64,000 nucleotides of DNA from CAYNLK01 sp964398055 (GCA_964398055.1 CAYNLK010000034.1:1-64000), one strand, 5' to 3'; counted from the stretch's first letter, positions 1-8,566 are shown. The notes: generated by a model not told the origin, from the letters alone. Program-made: numbers and translations.

Positions 1-71
1 AGCCGGTTCCAGGGCTGAATTACCGGCTAAAGCCTCGACTCCAACTGTTCAATACCATTCTGACCCCTACA
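1..71. repeat. Partial copy of a dispersed inverted-repeat element
   Basis: The first 71 bases match, with a few changes, the right half of the element at 18720-18850: both share accggctaaagcctcgactc and end in a tgacccYtaca terminus. The left half would lie outside the window, so this copy is probably cut by the window edge. It lies downstream of the cbiFG stop codon. Confidence 0.7.
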
Positions 72-88
72 GAATTTGGCCCAATTCC

Positions 89-2029
89 CTATTTTGAGTC
101 GGTTTTGGCCACGGCCACGGTGACGTTGGGGAATTTGCGCTTCTTTACCAGCAACGAGTCGCTTTGGGCGGCCAGCATGGCGGCCGGTTCGGCCACGCCG
201 GGAACGCCCAGCACCCGCTGCGCCCACTCGGATGGGGTGGGGACGTCGGTAATGGCGGCAATTTCCCGGCGGGTGAAGACCTTCAGCCGCCAGCCGCGGG
301 TCTGGCAGGCGGCCAGCAGGCCGATTTCGCCGGCTTTGTCCTCGATGGTGGCCAGCAGGTGGATACTGCGGGCATCGAGACCGGCCTCCGCCAGCGTCTG
401 GTCCACAGCCTGCTGGATATCCTCGGCGGGCGCGCCCCGGTTGCAACCCACACCGACCACCAGGCAGGGTGGATGGTAGATGACCGCGCGGGGCACGGCA
501 GCCAACACCTCCGGCGGGACTAGCCGGTGGCTAATCAGCAGGGCGGCGGCCGGAGCAGCCTGCTGTAAAGCCGCCAGCGAGGGGTAACGAGTTAAATTTG
601 GCAGTGGCGGGTCGGGCCACCAGCTTTCGTCGCCGGCCTCCTGAAACACACCGACCGGCTCGCCGTTCACCAGCGCGGCGCTGACCGCGGTCAACTGGTC
701 GCCGCGGCTGATGACCCAGCCTTCCGCCCGGCCCAGCAGGTCGATGGCCGGCAACCCTTGCCCGTCGCTGGCAGTGGTCAGCACCGGCGTACCGCCCAAC
801 AATTGGGCCACCTGGCGGGCCAGGGCATTCGCGCCCCCTTTGTGGCCGCTGAGCAGGCTGATGGCGTGGCGGCCCTGCTCATCCACCACCACCACCGCCG
901 GGTCGCTGTGCTTGCTCCGCAATAGCGGCACCAGATCGCGCACCACAATCCCGGTCGCCATAATACAGACCAGGGCGGCATGTTCCTGAAAGGCCGATTG
1001 GAGAGTCTGGCGGACGGAGGTGGTGTAGGGGATGATAGTAGATGGGTGGATGGTTGGTTGGTTAGTTAGTTGGTTGGTTGGTTGCGACCGAAGGGGGGTT
1101 GGTTGGCTGGCTGATTGGTCGAGGAAGCGGGCGGGGGCGTAGAAGGTGGCGTTGGGTAACAGTTGGTGCAGGCGCAGGCCAGTGTGCGTGCCGGCGCGGG
1201 TCAGGCTGATGATGGCGGTGGTGGGAGCGCGCTCGGCGGCGGCAAAGGCAGCGCCATAGAGGTGGGAGTCGGGGGCTGAGTCGCTTCTGGCTTCCGGTTT
1301 GAGGGCCGGGCTGACGATGATCAGGGCGTGGTGGGTGACCTCGGCCTGCTCCACCCGGGCGGCAATATCGGCCAGCGTACCGCGGATAACCAGTTGATCC
1401 GGCCAACTGGCCCGAAAGACCACGGCCACGGGGGTCGCCGGGCTGTAACCGGCGGCATAAAGTTCTTCCACCACCCCGCCAATCATGCCGGCGCTGAGGA
1501 AGATGGCCATACTGGTGCGGTGGGTGGCCAGGTCGCGCAGGAGTTCCGTATCAGGCACAGGGGTACGGCCGGCCAGCCGGGTCAAGATGACGGTTTGGGT
1601 ATCGCCGGGAACGGTAAACTCAATGCCGAGGGCGGCGGCAGCGGCAAAGGCGGAGCTGACGCCCGGTATTACGGTGTAGGGGATGCCGAGCTTATCCAGT
1701 TCGCGCATCTGCTCCAGGATAGCGCCATAAATGGACGGGTCGCCGGTGTGCAGCCGGGCCACCCGATGGCCTTTGCTAACGGCGACCTGCATCACCTCGA
1801 TTTGCTCAGACAGGGTCATCCCGGCGCTGTTGTGGCTGACGGCCTCGGGCCGGGCATGAGCCAGAATGGCCGGGTTGACCAGCGAACCGGCGTAGATGAT
1901 GACGTCGGCTGCCGCAATCAATTTTTGGGCCTTGAGGGTGATCAGTTCCGGGTCGCCCGGTCCGGCGCCAATGAAATAAACGTGGCCAGTAGCCGACAGT
2001 ACATTTTGGGATGGCTGGGCAATAGACAT
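89..2029 (-). CDS. cbiFG: CbiF-CbiG fusion: cobalt-precorrin-4 C11-methyltransferase / cobalt-precorrin-5A hydrolase
   Basis: This 646-residue fusion joins two consecutive steps of the anaerobic cobalamin pathway: SAM-dependent methylation at C-11, then opening of the lactone ring. Residues about 15-250 are a tetrapyrrole methylase with the SAM-binding VYFIGAGPGDPELIT and TGDPSIYG motifs. Residues about 265-630 are CbiG, with MATGIVVR, SLLSGHKGGAN and the C-terminal VVGVGCNRG motif. The start follows from the methylase N-terminus, although the Shine-Dalgarno is poor because a tandem repeat ends just upstream. About 26 residues (304-329), rich in Gln, Pro, Thr and Asn, interrupt the CbiG N-terminal part and are encoded by a ggtt-word repeat. 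It is the last gene of the cbiX group and acts in the cytoplasm. Confidence 0.93.
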   Translation of the reverse strand: MSIAQPSQNVLSATGHVYFIGAGPGDPELITLKAQKLIAAADVIIYAGSLVNPAILAHARPEAVSHNSAGMTLSEQIEVMQVAVSKGHRVARLHTGDPSIYGAILEQMRELDKLGIPYTVIPGVSSAFAAAAALGIEFTVPGDTQTVILTRLAGRTPVPDTELLRDLATHRTSMAIFLSAGMIGGVVEELYAAGYSPATPVAVVFRASWPDQLVIRGTLADIAARVEQAEVTHHALIIVSPALKPEARSDSAPDSHLYGAAFAAAERAPTTAIISLTRAGTHTGLRLHQLLPNATFYAPARFLDQSASQPTPLRSQPTNQLTNQPTIHPSTIIPYTTSVRQTLQSAFQEHAALVCIMATGIVVRDLVPLLRSKHSDPAVVVVDEQGRHAISLLSGHKGGANALARQVAQLLGGTPVLTTASDGQGLPAIDLLGRAEGWVISRGDQLTAVSAALVNGEPVGVFQEAGDESWWPDPPLPNLTRYPSLAALQQAAPAAALLISHRLVPPEVLAAVPRAVIYHPPCLVVGVGCNRGAPAEDIQQAVDQTLAEAGLDARSIHLLATIEDKAGEIGLLAACQTRGWRLKVFTRREIAAITDVPTPSEWAQRVLGVPGVAEPAAMLAAQSDSLLVKKRKFPNVTVAVAKTDSK

Positions 2030-2041
2030 ATTTTGTGAGAA

Positions 2042-2127
2042 GTGAGATTGAGAGATTGAGAGATTGGAGATTGGAGATTGGAGATTGGAGATTCTTTAAT
2101 AACCAATCTCCTAATCTCCCAATCTCC
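2042..2127. repeat. Tandem 7-8 nt repeat, inverted in its second half
   Basis: The word gagattg repeats at 7-8 nt spacing and is followed, after a short AT spacer, by its complement caatctc repeated at 8 nt spacing. The whole can fold into a long hairpin. It fills the spacer between the 105-residue gene and cbiFG and takes the place of a normal cbiFG ribosome-binding site. Confidence 0.85.
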
Positions 2128-2130
2128 CAT

Positions 2131-2448
2131 CTACTCTTTAATAAATTTGATCGAGGCATCCACCGGTAAATTCAGCCCGGCGGCGACTTCGATGGCTTTG
2201 ATGATCCCAACCGGCACCGGGCAGGCAGTATGGTAACAGTGCTCGGCGCCCAACTCCAGGGTTTTAGGCCCCTGACCTCTAAAGGAGATCTCCTGAAAGG
2301 GATCAACCCCGGTCAATTCTGCGGCCAGGGCGCGAATAGCTTCACACTCGCTATCGATCAGGATGGTACATTTCATCATGCCGTCCATCTTTGTTTCGAC
2401 GGTTGTGTTCAACCCGCACGCCCCGGAGTTGATTTCTACTTTGGCCAT
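2131..2448 (-). CDS. Small conserved protein of unknown function in the cobalamin cluster
   Basis: A 105-residue soluble protein with no signal peptide or membrane segment. It has four cysteines, including NSGACG near the start and CYHTACPVP near residues 71-79, which could bind a metal or a cofactor. It resembles small DUF6951-type proteins seen in anaerobes and archaea; that name is recalled, not searched. A strong GGAGGAG site sits seven bases upstream of the ATG. It lies between cbiX and cbiFG on the same strand, so a role in cobalt or corrinoid handling is a reasonable guess from context only. Confidence 0.8.
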   Translation of the reverse strand: MAKVEINSGACGLNTTVETKMDGMMKCTILIDSECEAIRALAAELTGVDPFQEISFRGQGPKTLELGAEHCYHTACPVPVGIIKAIEVAAGLNLPVDASIKFIKE

Positions 2449-2504
2449 ATACTCCTCCTCGAAGAATTGATTGGTATTAGTGCCGATTATGCGTAATTCG
2501 CCTT

Positions 2505-2637
2505 TGCCACGAGGCTAAAGCCTCGTGCTGAAAGAGCAAAGCCCGTTCGGGCTAAGGCCAGGCCATTTCAGGACGCTTTAGCATCCTCATTGCCCTACGG
2601 GTTGCTCTTTCAGGGCGGTGACTTCAGCCCCGCACAT
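2505..2637. repeat. Hairpin-rich repeat related to the element at 26849-27003
   Basis: A spacer element made of nested inverted repeats: cgaggctaaagcctcg, agcccgttcgggct, and an outer pair ctgaaagagcaa (2528-2539) with ttgctctttcag (2602-2613). The order of these short hairpins matches the interior of the element at 26849-27003 (gctgaaag, aagccctacgggct, ctctcagggcgatgg). Clear terminal repeats or target duplications were not found here, so it may be a decayed copy. Confidence 0.65.
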
Positions 2638-2654
2638 CCTGTTCGAGTCCCCCC

Positions 2655-3629
2655 CTAATGGTGGTGGTGCTCATGATCGTGATGATGGTGCTCGTGGTCA
2701 TGGTGATGGTGGTCGTGCTCGTCATCACCGTGGTGATGATGGTGGTGGTGAGCATGGCTGTGGGCCGAGCCGCCATGCAGATGGTGGCTGTCTTGAGGCT
2801 GGCCCACCTGATGTTCGTAACCGGCCATCGAAAAACGGTATTTGCACAGGTCGCAAGTCATAGCGGCAGTACCGTCGCTGGCTTCCTGTAGCCGTTGAGC
2901 TGCCACCTCCACCAGCAGCGGGTGCAGCCCCAGGTAACCGGCTTGCAACACGCGCACCCCCAGCGCGGCGCCGGCTTGTTCAGAAACTTGCCGCAGGTCG
3001 GCGTCGACCCGGCCGGTGAACAAGATAAATGGAGCGATCACCACCTGTTTAGCCCCCAGCAGTTGGCAGCGACGCACCCCTTCATCCACCTGCGGGCGAA
3101 CTACAGCCTGAAAAGCATACTCGACCGTGTGGTAGTTTCGTTTTTCAAACAGCAGCCGGCTCAATTTAGCCACGTCGCTGTTGCTGTCGGGGTCGCTGCT
3201 GCCGCGAGCGACCACCAAAACGGCTGTTTGTTCAGGCGAGAGCGCCTCCGGCTCGGCCGCCAAACATTCTCGCACCCGCAGATCGAGCAGCTCCACCAGC
3301 TTGGCGTGAATGCCCAAATGCGTGCCATAGCGAAAGGTTACCTCGGGAAACTGCTGCCTGGCCCATTGAACGGCGTAAGCCACATCATTCTTTTGATGGC
3401 CGGCCCCGCCCAAAAAGAGCGGCAGCACAACCACCACACCTCCCTGGCCGACCTGTTGCGCGGCCCCGGTCAGGCCAGTAGCCAAATCGGGATCGGCTAA
3501 TTCCAAAAAACAATGCCCCACCGGCTGCTTCAAGTAAGCCGACAGGGCATAGCTGAATTCATGGAACTGATCGACCGCAGCGGGAACCCGGCTGCCGTGA
3601 CCAACAAGTAAAATCGTCTGCTGTGACAT
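2655..3629 (-). CDS. cbiX: Sirohydrochlorin cobaltochelatase CbiX with metal-binding tail
   Basis: CbiX inserts Co2+ into sirohydrochlorin at the start of the anaerobic cobalamin branch. The 324-residue protein has two CbiX-type halves: residues about 5-120, starting TILLVGHGSRVPAAVDQFHE, and about 135-250 with VLVVARGSSDPDSNSDV. After these come the cysteine motif MTCDLCKYR and a tail of about 60 residues that is mostly His with Asp and Glu. The MXCXXC motif and His-rich end match the iron-sulfur, His-rich CbiX known from Bacillus megaterium. The ATG at 3629 is preferred over an upstream GTG because AGGTGAGG precedes it at good spacing. It is the first gene of the cobalamin set, and its leader holds a transposed element. 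Confidence 0.93.
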   Translation of the reverse strand: MSQQTILLVGHGSRVPAAVDQFHEFSYALSAYLKQPVGHCFLELADPDLATGLTGAAQQVGQGGVVVVLPLFLGGAGHQKNDVAYAVQWARQQFPEVTFRYGTHLGIHAKLVELLDLRVRECLAAEPEALSPEQTAVLVVARGSSDPDSNSDVAKLSRLLFEKRNYHTVEYAFQAVVRPQVDEGVRRCQLLGAKQVVIAPFILFTGRVDADLRQVSEQAGAALGVRVLQAGYLGLHPLLVEVAAQRLQEASDGTAAMTCDLCKYRFSMAGYEHQVGQPQDSHHLHGGSAHSHAHHHHHHHGDDEHDHHHHDHEHHHHDHEHHHH

Positions 3630-3648
3630 CGTCAACCTCACCTAAAAA

Positions 3649-3799
3649 CAATACTTTTCAAATAGGCGATTGAAATCGCTCCTTCAGGGCTAAAGCCAGC
3701 CGTCCACCTACGTGGACGGGACTTTTTGTCCGCGGAGGCGGACATCACGGCGTAGCCCCCAGATGCGGTTCTAACCGCGTCCTTATTTGAAAAGTATTG
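3649..3799. mobile_element. MITE-like element in the cbiX leader
   Basis: A 151-bp element with perfect 16-bp terminal inverted repeats, caatacttttcaaata (3649-3664) and its complement (3784-3799). It is flanked by a 10-bp direct duplication cacctaaaaa at 3639-3648 and 3800-3809. Inside are several short hairpins (gcgattgaaatcgc, gtccacctacgtggac, gtccgcggaggcggac, gcggttctaaccgc). There is no open frame. It separates the cbiX ribosome-binding site from a terminator-like hairpin that would otherwise sit directly upstream. Confidence 0.85.
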
Positions 3800-3804
3800 C
3801 ACCT

Positions 3805-3843
3805 AAAAAATAATCCCCTCGTTGGTAAATTACCTGGGGGATT
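3805..3843 (-). terminator. Intrinsic terminator or attenuator upstream of cbiX
   Basis: Read on the minus strand, aatcccc (3837-3843) pairs with ggggatt (3812-3818) around a loop containing a small ggtaa/ttacc pair, followed by a run of Ts (3805-3810). It may end transcription of the upstream CotH-like gene. A promoter-like sequence at 3935-3962 lies upstream of it, so it could also be an attenuator in the cbiX leader. Confidence 0.6.
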
Positions 3844-3934
3844 GGCCGTACCGACGTTACCGGCTCCGCCGCGCTTGAGCGCCCCGCGCCGGTCGGGATC
3901 ACGGGACGCGCCGTTGATCAGATGGAATTGGCCC

Positions 3935-3962
3935 ATTATAGTCATCCGGCTCAGAAATGCAA
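3935..3962 (-). promoter_or_regulatory. Putative sigma-70 promoter for the cobalamin genes
   Basis: On the minus strand TTGCAT (3957-3962) and TATAAT (3935-3940) are separated by 16 bases. Initiation near 3928 would give a leader of about 300 bases before cbiX, including a G+C-rich hairpin region (3845-3900), the terminator-like hairpin and the MITE-like element. Confidence 0.5.
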
Positions 3963-3979
3963 GCCGCCCTACCGCCAAC

Positions 3980-6856
3980 TTATTGGGAGTTGGTTGCGCC
4001 CGGGGAGCCGTAGAGATTGGTGCTGGCTCGCCAACTCCTGGGATCGCTGGGATTGCCGGTTGGATCGACCAGAGTCAGCGAGTCGCCGCGGCCATCGGCG
4101 CTGATGGGCCAGCCGGTGGCGTCGGCATAGACCATTTGCAGCACAACCTGGCCGGCGGGGTCACGCAAGATAATTTCCTCACCCTTGTTTGAGAAGTGGC
4201 CCTCATATACCCCGCCAATCTCGACATGCGGGTAGCGTTCGGCAAAGGCAGCCGGATTACTGACCAACACGACGAATTCACCCGGCGCCAGCGGAGGAGT
4301 GTCGGCCGGGAAGGTGAACCGCACCCCTTGATCCATAAAGAAGCCGCCTAACTCTAATTCCTTTTGGCCCACATTCTGAAACTCAATGAATTCGTAATCA
4401 TCCCCGTCCAGGGGATTATACATGATTTCGGTGATCCGGAGGCGGCTGTCTTGCTCGACGACGCTGAAGGTAGCCTCTTGCAGGGCGCTCCAGTCGCCAT
4501 TGTTCCAGACCCGGGCTTTAACGTAAGCAGTCGTATGCAGGACCACCGGATCTTCATATACTTTGGCAATGGGGATAACCTCCCCGGTGATCGGCAACCG
4601 TGGATCGGTGCCGTCGGTGGTATAATAGATGAGGCATGTTGGGCAATTGTCGCCAGCCAGACTCATTTCCAAAGCGAAACCGGCTTCTACCAGGCCGCCG
4701 TTTTGACTGAACCGGGGCGGATCAAAGGGGGGATAGTAGCCGGCCTCACGGGCCAGGGCGATGAACCTTTCGGCGTTGCCGGCCATCTGAGCCGGCGCCT
4801 CCGTCGAGGCAATGAGATTACCTGCCGGTAGCTCAGACGCCGGGTTGTCAAGCGTACCGGCGTGGGCCAAATCAGCCATGATAGCCGGCTCCAGGGTCTG
4901 GTTAAGCTCCTGCCAGCGGACCTGGGCGCTGGCGTCCGTGAGCGGGCCATTGTTAGCCAGATGCCGGTAGAGGCGATCGGCAAAGGTAACTTTGAAATCG
5001 GCCGAGCTGGCCAGCAACGTTGGGAATAACAAGTGGTGGATATTGGCCAGGGAATTGTCCGGCTGGTCAAACCCTGTTTGCTGGCTGGCACTGTTTTTAG
5101 CCATAGTTAACTCTTCGCCGATGAGCAGCTTGCCGCGGCCCGGTAAATCTTCCAGCCGGGTCGCCGCGTACCAGTTGCTTTGCGGCCAGCCCAATGTTTC
5201 GGCATACCAATCCAGCAGAATGTAGTCGCTCAGTTGGCCGGGGTCAAGGTATGAGGCTGCGGCCGCATAGGTTGCAGCCAAGAACTCGGGCTGGGCCAGT
5301 TCATCACCAACCAACGGGGCCAGGGCCAAAGCAGTGTAGAGATAGTTCAGCTCAGTGGCCTGGGGACCCAGGTTGTTGTTCAACGGTCCGGTCCGGTCGG
5401 CCACAAACCAATCTTCTTTCTCACCGCCCAGGTATGAGGCCATAAAATCTGCATTTGGCTTCTCGACCAGGTTATACAGCCCCAAATATTGGCCATTCAG
5501 ATAAAGGTTCACAAAGAGACCGTGGCTGCCAAAACCGGACATCGCGATTTGCGACGCCCGCAACCAGTGGTTGCGGGCATACGCGCCGGCGCCAACCGGC
5601 CCATCCTGGCCAATCGCCTGAAGGATCAAGGTGTCAAAACTCTCCACGGGAGAGTCAGGGAACAGCGGATACTCAAAATGAGTCGAGCCGTACTCGCCCC
5701 GGAAGAAGAGCCGGAAAGATTGTTTGGAGGTCGCCCCCTCCGCTTCCCCAGAGGGCCTGATGCCGGCATTGACCTGCACGCCGGGGCTGCTGCCATCGGG
5801 ATAGATGAGTTCAACTGAGATAGGCAGCTCGGTCTCCCGCCCACTTTTGGTGGATTGGCTGTAAAAATTGGCCAGACTCCGGCCATCGGTTACCAGCGAG
5901 ACGCCCGGGATTGACTGAAGCCCCTCTCTGAGCACGTTTTCGGCGGCGGTGAGATCCGCCATAGCAGTTCCGTACGGCTGCTGTAAATTTACCGCCACAG
6001 CCGTCGAGTCCAGAAATTGGGTCAGGAGATCGGACAGAAAGAGGTAACTCTGGGTGATGGCCGGGGCAGGGATAAAGCCGGCTTTGAAGGCGGCGGCCCG
6101 GAGCAGGGTGGTCCCCTGAATCGAAATTGGCTCCGCATAAGTTGCGCCGTTACTCTCGGTGGGGATACTGCCATCGGTGGTGTAGCGGATGGTGGCGCCA
6201 GGGGTCTCGCTGACCAGTTCAACCGTAAAGGGGGCGTCGTAGAATCCCCGCTCGACGCTGAATTTCACCGGCGAAACCGCGCCGGTCTGGACAAGCGTTT
6301 CGTCATTGGGCTGGCCGGGCGAAGGCGTGGGCAGGTAGCCAAAGGCCAGGTCGCGGCCATAGCGGCCATACGACACATCTCTGAACTGCTCAGGATAGTA
6401 AGGCGAGATCGCGTCCATAAAGCGGCCTTCAAGGATATTGTGCAAGGCCAGAAACTCGCCAGACTTGTTGAGTTTGAAGTTGGTATGCAACCCCGCGCCC
6501 GGCTCAGGCGAGGCCCGGTCTTTGCCGGAGGCGAACACGATCAGATATTGGCGGCTGTCCAGGGTTATCTGCGGGAAAGGCCATTTTTGGGGCTGGTTAG
6601 GGTCGTCGGTTAAGGCCCAACCGCTCAAATTGACCGCGGCATTACTCTGGTTATAAATCTCGATCCAATCCGAGTAATCGCCATCCTCATCAGCCAGGCC
6701 GCCGCCGTTGGCCGCCATCAATTCGTTAATGATCAGGTCGCTGGATTTTATCTGGGCAGAGGTGGCGGTAATATACCTGCCGCTGAGCAACAAACAGAAC
6801 AGCAGTATCACCCAGAAGAATCTCTGCTGAAAATTTTGTTTCAAATTCAATATCAT
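3980..6856 (-). CDS. Exported lamin-tail / chitobiase-C / degenerate CotH protein
   Basis: A predicted exported protein of 958 residues starting at an ATG followed by a signal peptide (QRFFWVILLFCLLLSG). The order is a lamin-tail domain (IINELMA to about residue 150), a chitobiase C-terminal-type beta domain (ATIRYTTDG), a CotH-like region (about 300-680, with YLNGQYLGLYNLVEKPNADF), a second chitobiase-type domain (CLIYYTTDGTDP) and a second lamin-tail domain (ITEIMYNPLDGDDYEFIE). Such proteins are found at the surface of many environmental bacteria; their substrates are unknown. The region where CotH kinases carry WDTEDSFG-like acidic residues reads GKLLIGEELTMAKN here, so kinase activity is doubtful. 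The gene follows directly after the 549-residue CotH-like gene and is probably cotranscribed. Confidence 0.85.
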   Translation of the reverse strand: MILNLKQNFQQRFFWVILLFCLLLSGRYITATSAQIKSSDLIINELMAANGGGLADEDGDYSDWIEIYNQSNAAVNLSGWALTDDPNQPQKWPFPQITLDSRQYLIVFASGKDRASPEPGAGLHTNFKLNKSGEFLALHNILEGRFMDAISPYYPEQFRDVSYGRYGRDLAFGYLPTPSPGQPNDETLVQTGAVSPVKFSVERGFYDAPFTVELVSETPGATIRYTTDGSIPTESNGATYAEPISIQGTTLLRAAAFKAGFIPAPAITQSYLFLSDLLTQFLDSTAVAVNLQQPYGTAMADLTAAENVLREGLQSIPGVSLVTDGRSLANFYSQSTKSGRETELPISVELIYPDGSSPGVQVNAGIRPSGEAEGATSKQSFRLFFRGEYGSTHFEYPLFPDSPVESFDTLILQAIGQDGPVGAGAYARNHWLRASQIAMSGFGSHGLFVNLYLNGQYLGLYNLVEKPNADFMASYLGGEKEDWFVADRTGPLNNNLGPQATELNYLYTALALAPLVGDELAQPEFLAATYAAAASYLDPGQLSDYILLDWYAETLGWPQSNWYAATRLEDLPGRGKLLIGEELTMAKNSASQQTGFDQPDNSLANIHHLLFPTLLASSADFKVTFADRLYRHLANNGPLTDASAQVRWQELNQTLEPAIMADLAHAGTLDNPASELPAGNLIASTEAPAQMAGNAERFIALAREAGYYPPFDPPRFSQNGGLVEAGFALEMSLAGDNCPTCLIYYTTDGTDPRLPITGEVIPIAKVYEDPVVLHTTAYVKARVWNNGDWSALQEATFSVVEQDSRLRITEIMYNPLDGDDYEFIEFQNVGQKELELGGFFMDQGVRFTFPADTPPLAPGEFVVLVSNPAAFAERYPHVEIGGVYEGHFSNKGEEIILRDPAGQVVLQMVYADATGWPISADGRGDSLTLVDPTGNPSDPRSWRASTNLYGSPGATNSQ

Positions 6857-6916
6857 TCGCTGACAGGTTTCTCCCGGTTCAAGCCTGGTCAGGTTGACCG
6901 GACCCAACCACCCCAC

Positions 6917-8566
6917 TTATTTACATTCGGTGAAGGTCTGGTATCTCAACTCATCCAGGTGGTGCAGAATGACCTCTTCGCGAACGTCGACAAACTGGAG
7001 CATCTTGGCAATATTCTGATCAAATATCTGCAAGCCCGGCAAGTCGGGGGCCCAACGGGCGGCTTCCATCTGGATGAAGGGCCGGACTATTTCGGCCTGC
7101 TTCATAATCTCCGCCTTCACTCGCTCTTTAGACAGTTGGCCGACTTCAGTCGGCGGTTTCCCAAATTTGTTCTCTACCCCCAGGTACTCGCGGGCGCGGT
7201 TTACGAACTCATGCTTGAGACCGCAATTGCCGATGAAGGGTTTCTCCAGAATCCGGGTGATACTATCGTGCGGGCTGTAGACTCGCTCAACTGTATTGAT
7301 ATCCATCCGGCCGTCTTCACCGCTGCCAAAGCTGTCCTCGGTATCCCAGATCATCATGCGCCACTGAATCTCCGGCGGCAGACCCCGTTCATCCCAGCGT
7401 CGATAAACTACCCAGTTGGCGCTGGGCCAGTCGGTGTGTTGGACATAAGCCTGCAGGAACATATAGGAGTAGACGTTTTCCATGTTGACCCGCCATTTCA
7501 ATTCGCCGATATTTTCGGGAATCGTGAAATCGGCGCCGCCAATCCAGTTCTGATTTTCCAGCCAACTGCCATAACCGCCGTCTCGAACCTCTTCGCGGTT
7601 GTACCAAACGCCTTCTTCCCAGCCGCTTTCCTTGACGATGACATCCCACTCGGCATCTTTTTCGGAGTATGAGCGCAACATCTGCAGATCGATTCTTTCG
7701 GTCAGGTTGTAAAGCCCCCAGAACTGGCCGTTCAGGTAGAGTAGCACCCAACTCCCATGAGCAATCGGTTGCCCCATATCCCGGTGCAGATTACGCACCA
7801 CCTGGTCGCCAATGTATTTGGCTTCAAGGTGACGGTCGGCCCGCTCCGGCACGTTGCGATGCAGGAACGTGTCTTGAAACCCGGCCCGCAGGATCAGCTT
7901 GTCAAACCTGGTGACCGGGGAGTCTGGAAACAAGGGATAATCCAGGTTGCCGGGGCCGCCATATTTTTGGCTGAAATAAATACGGAATGATTTTTTGGGG
8001 TTGTAGAGCCGGGAAAAGTTGCCATGAATTCTAATGCCGGCCGGAACAGTGAATTGAATCTGCCCGCCGGGAGCAAAATATTCCATAGTGATGGGCCGCT
8101 CCCACGCATCGCCTCGCTCTTTGGCGTAAGTCTGGATTGTATCTAAATCGGCCCATTCAGCGGAGATAGAGATGACCGGGATGGTTTGAGCGTAGTTGGC
8201 GATAATATAGGATTTGGTATACAGCCCGCCAAGCGGCGTCCCGTCAGCTTGAAAAACCTGGGCTTTGATAACCGTTGACGCGTTGATGGGGATAGGTCCC
8301 AGATAGGGCGGGCTGGTGGCGCTGGGCACCGAGCCGTTGGTAGTATAGTGGATGGTGCCGCCCACCTGGCTGCGCATGGTCAAGGTGAACGGTTGAGGAG
8401 TAACCATAGCCTCCTGGGAGAAGATGATCGTCTCGAGTTGAGCCTGGCCGCGAGCCAGGGCCGGGCTGACGCCGACCTCCAGGAGCGGCCCCAACCCGCT
8501 GGTGGTCAGGATAGCGGCCAAAACCAAGCCGGCCCAAACTTTCCAATATCTATTCTGGCTATTCAT
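6917..8566 (-). CDS. Exported CotH-family protein with chitobiase-type domain
   Basis: A 549-residue protein with an N-terminal signal peptide (WAGLVLAAILTTSG), a chitobiase C-terminal-type domain at about 60-125 (GTIHYTTNGSVPS) and a CotH kinase-like domain at about 140-520. It keeps the family features YLNGQFWGLYNLTERID and the acidic MIWDTEDSFG motif expected for metal-ATP binding in CotH, a protein kinase first studied in Bacillus spore coats. It is followed without a gap by a larger paralogue that lacks the acidic motif. The pair may act on extracellular or envelope proteins; this is inference from the family. Confidence 0.88.
   Translation of the reverse strand: MNSQNRYWKVWAGLVLAAILTTSGLGPLLEVGVSPALARGQAQLETIIFSQEAMVTPQPFTLTMRSQVGGTIHYTTNGSVPSATSPPYLGPIPINASTVIKAQVFQADGTPLGGLYTKSYIIANYAQTIPVISISAEWADLDTIQTYAKERGDAWERPITMEYFAPGGQIQFTVPAGIRIHGNFSRLYNPKKSFRIYFSQKYGGPGNLDYPLFPDSPVTRFDKLILRAGFQDTFLHRNVPERADRHLEAKYIGDQVVRNLHRDMGQPIAHGSWVLLYLNGQFWGLYNLTERIDLQMLRSYSEKDAEWDVIVKESGWEEGVWYNREEVRDGGYGSWLENQNWIGGADFTIPENIGELKWRVNMENVYSYMFLQAYVQHTDWPSANWVVYRRWDERGLPPEIQWRMMIWDTEDSFGSGEDGRMDINTVERVYSPHDSITRILEKPFIGNCGLKHEFVNRAREYLGVENKFGKPPTEVGQLSKERVKAEIMKQAEIVRPFIQMEAARWAPDLPGLQIFDQNIAKMLQFVDVREEVILHHLDELRYQTFTECK

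Noticed and set aside
1328..2038. Long plus-strand open frame opposite cbiFG
   Set aside because: It lies wholly antisense to a gene with clear motifs; high G+C makes such frames common, and it has no recognisable domain.
2618..2891. Plus-strand frames opposite the His-rich end of cbiX
   Set aside because: They are the complement of a His/Asp codon run (Val/Met-rich or Asp/Gly-rich) and have no family match.
3845..3934. FMN- or TPP-riboswitch-like words (cccgaccggcg; ccggtaacgtcgg)
   Set aside because: Only short fragments match; other conserved cores of those riboswitches are missing.
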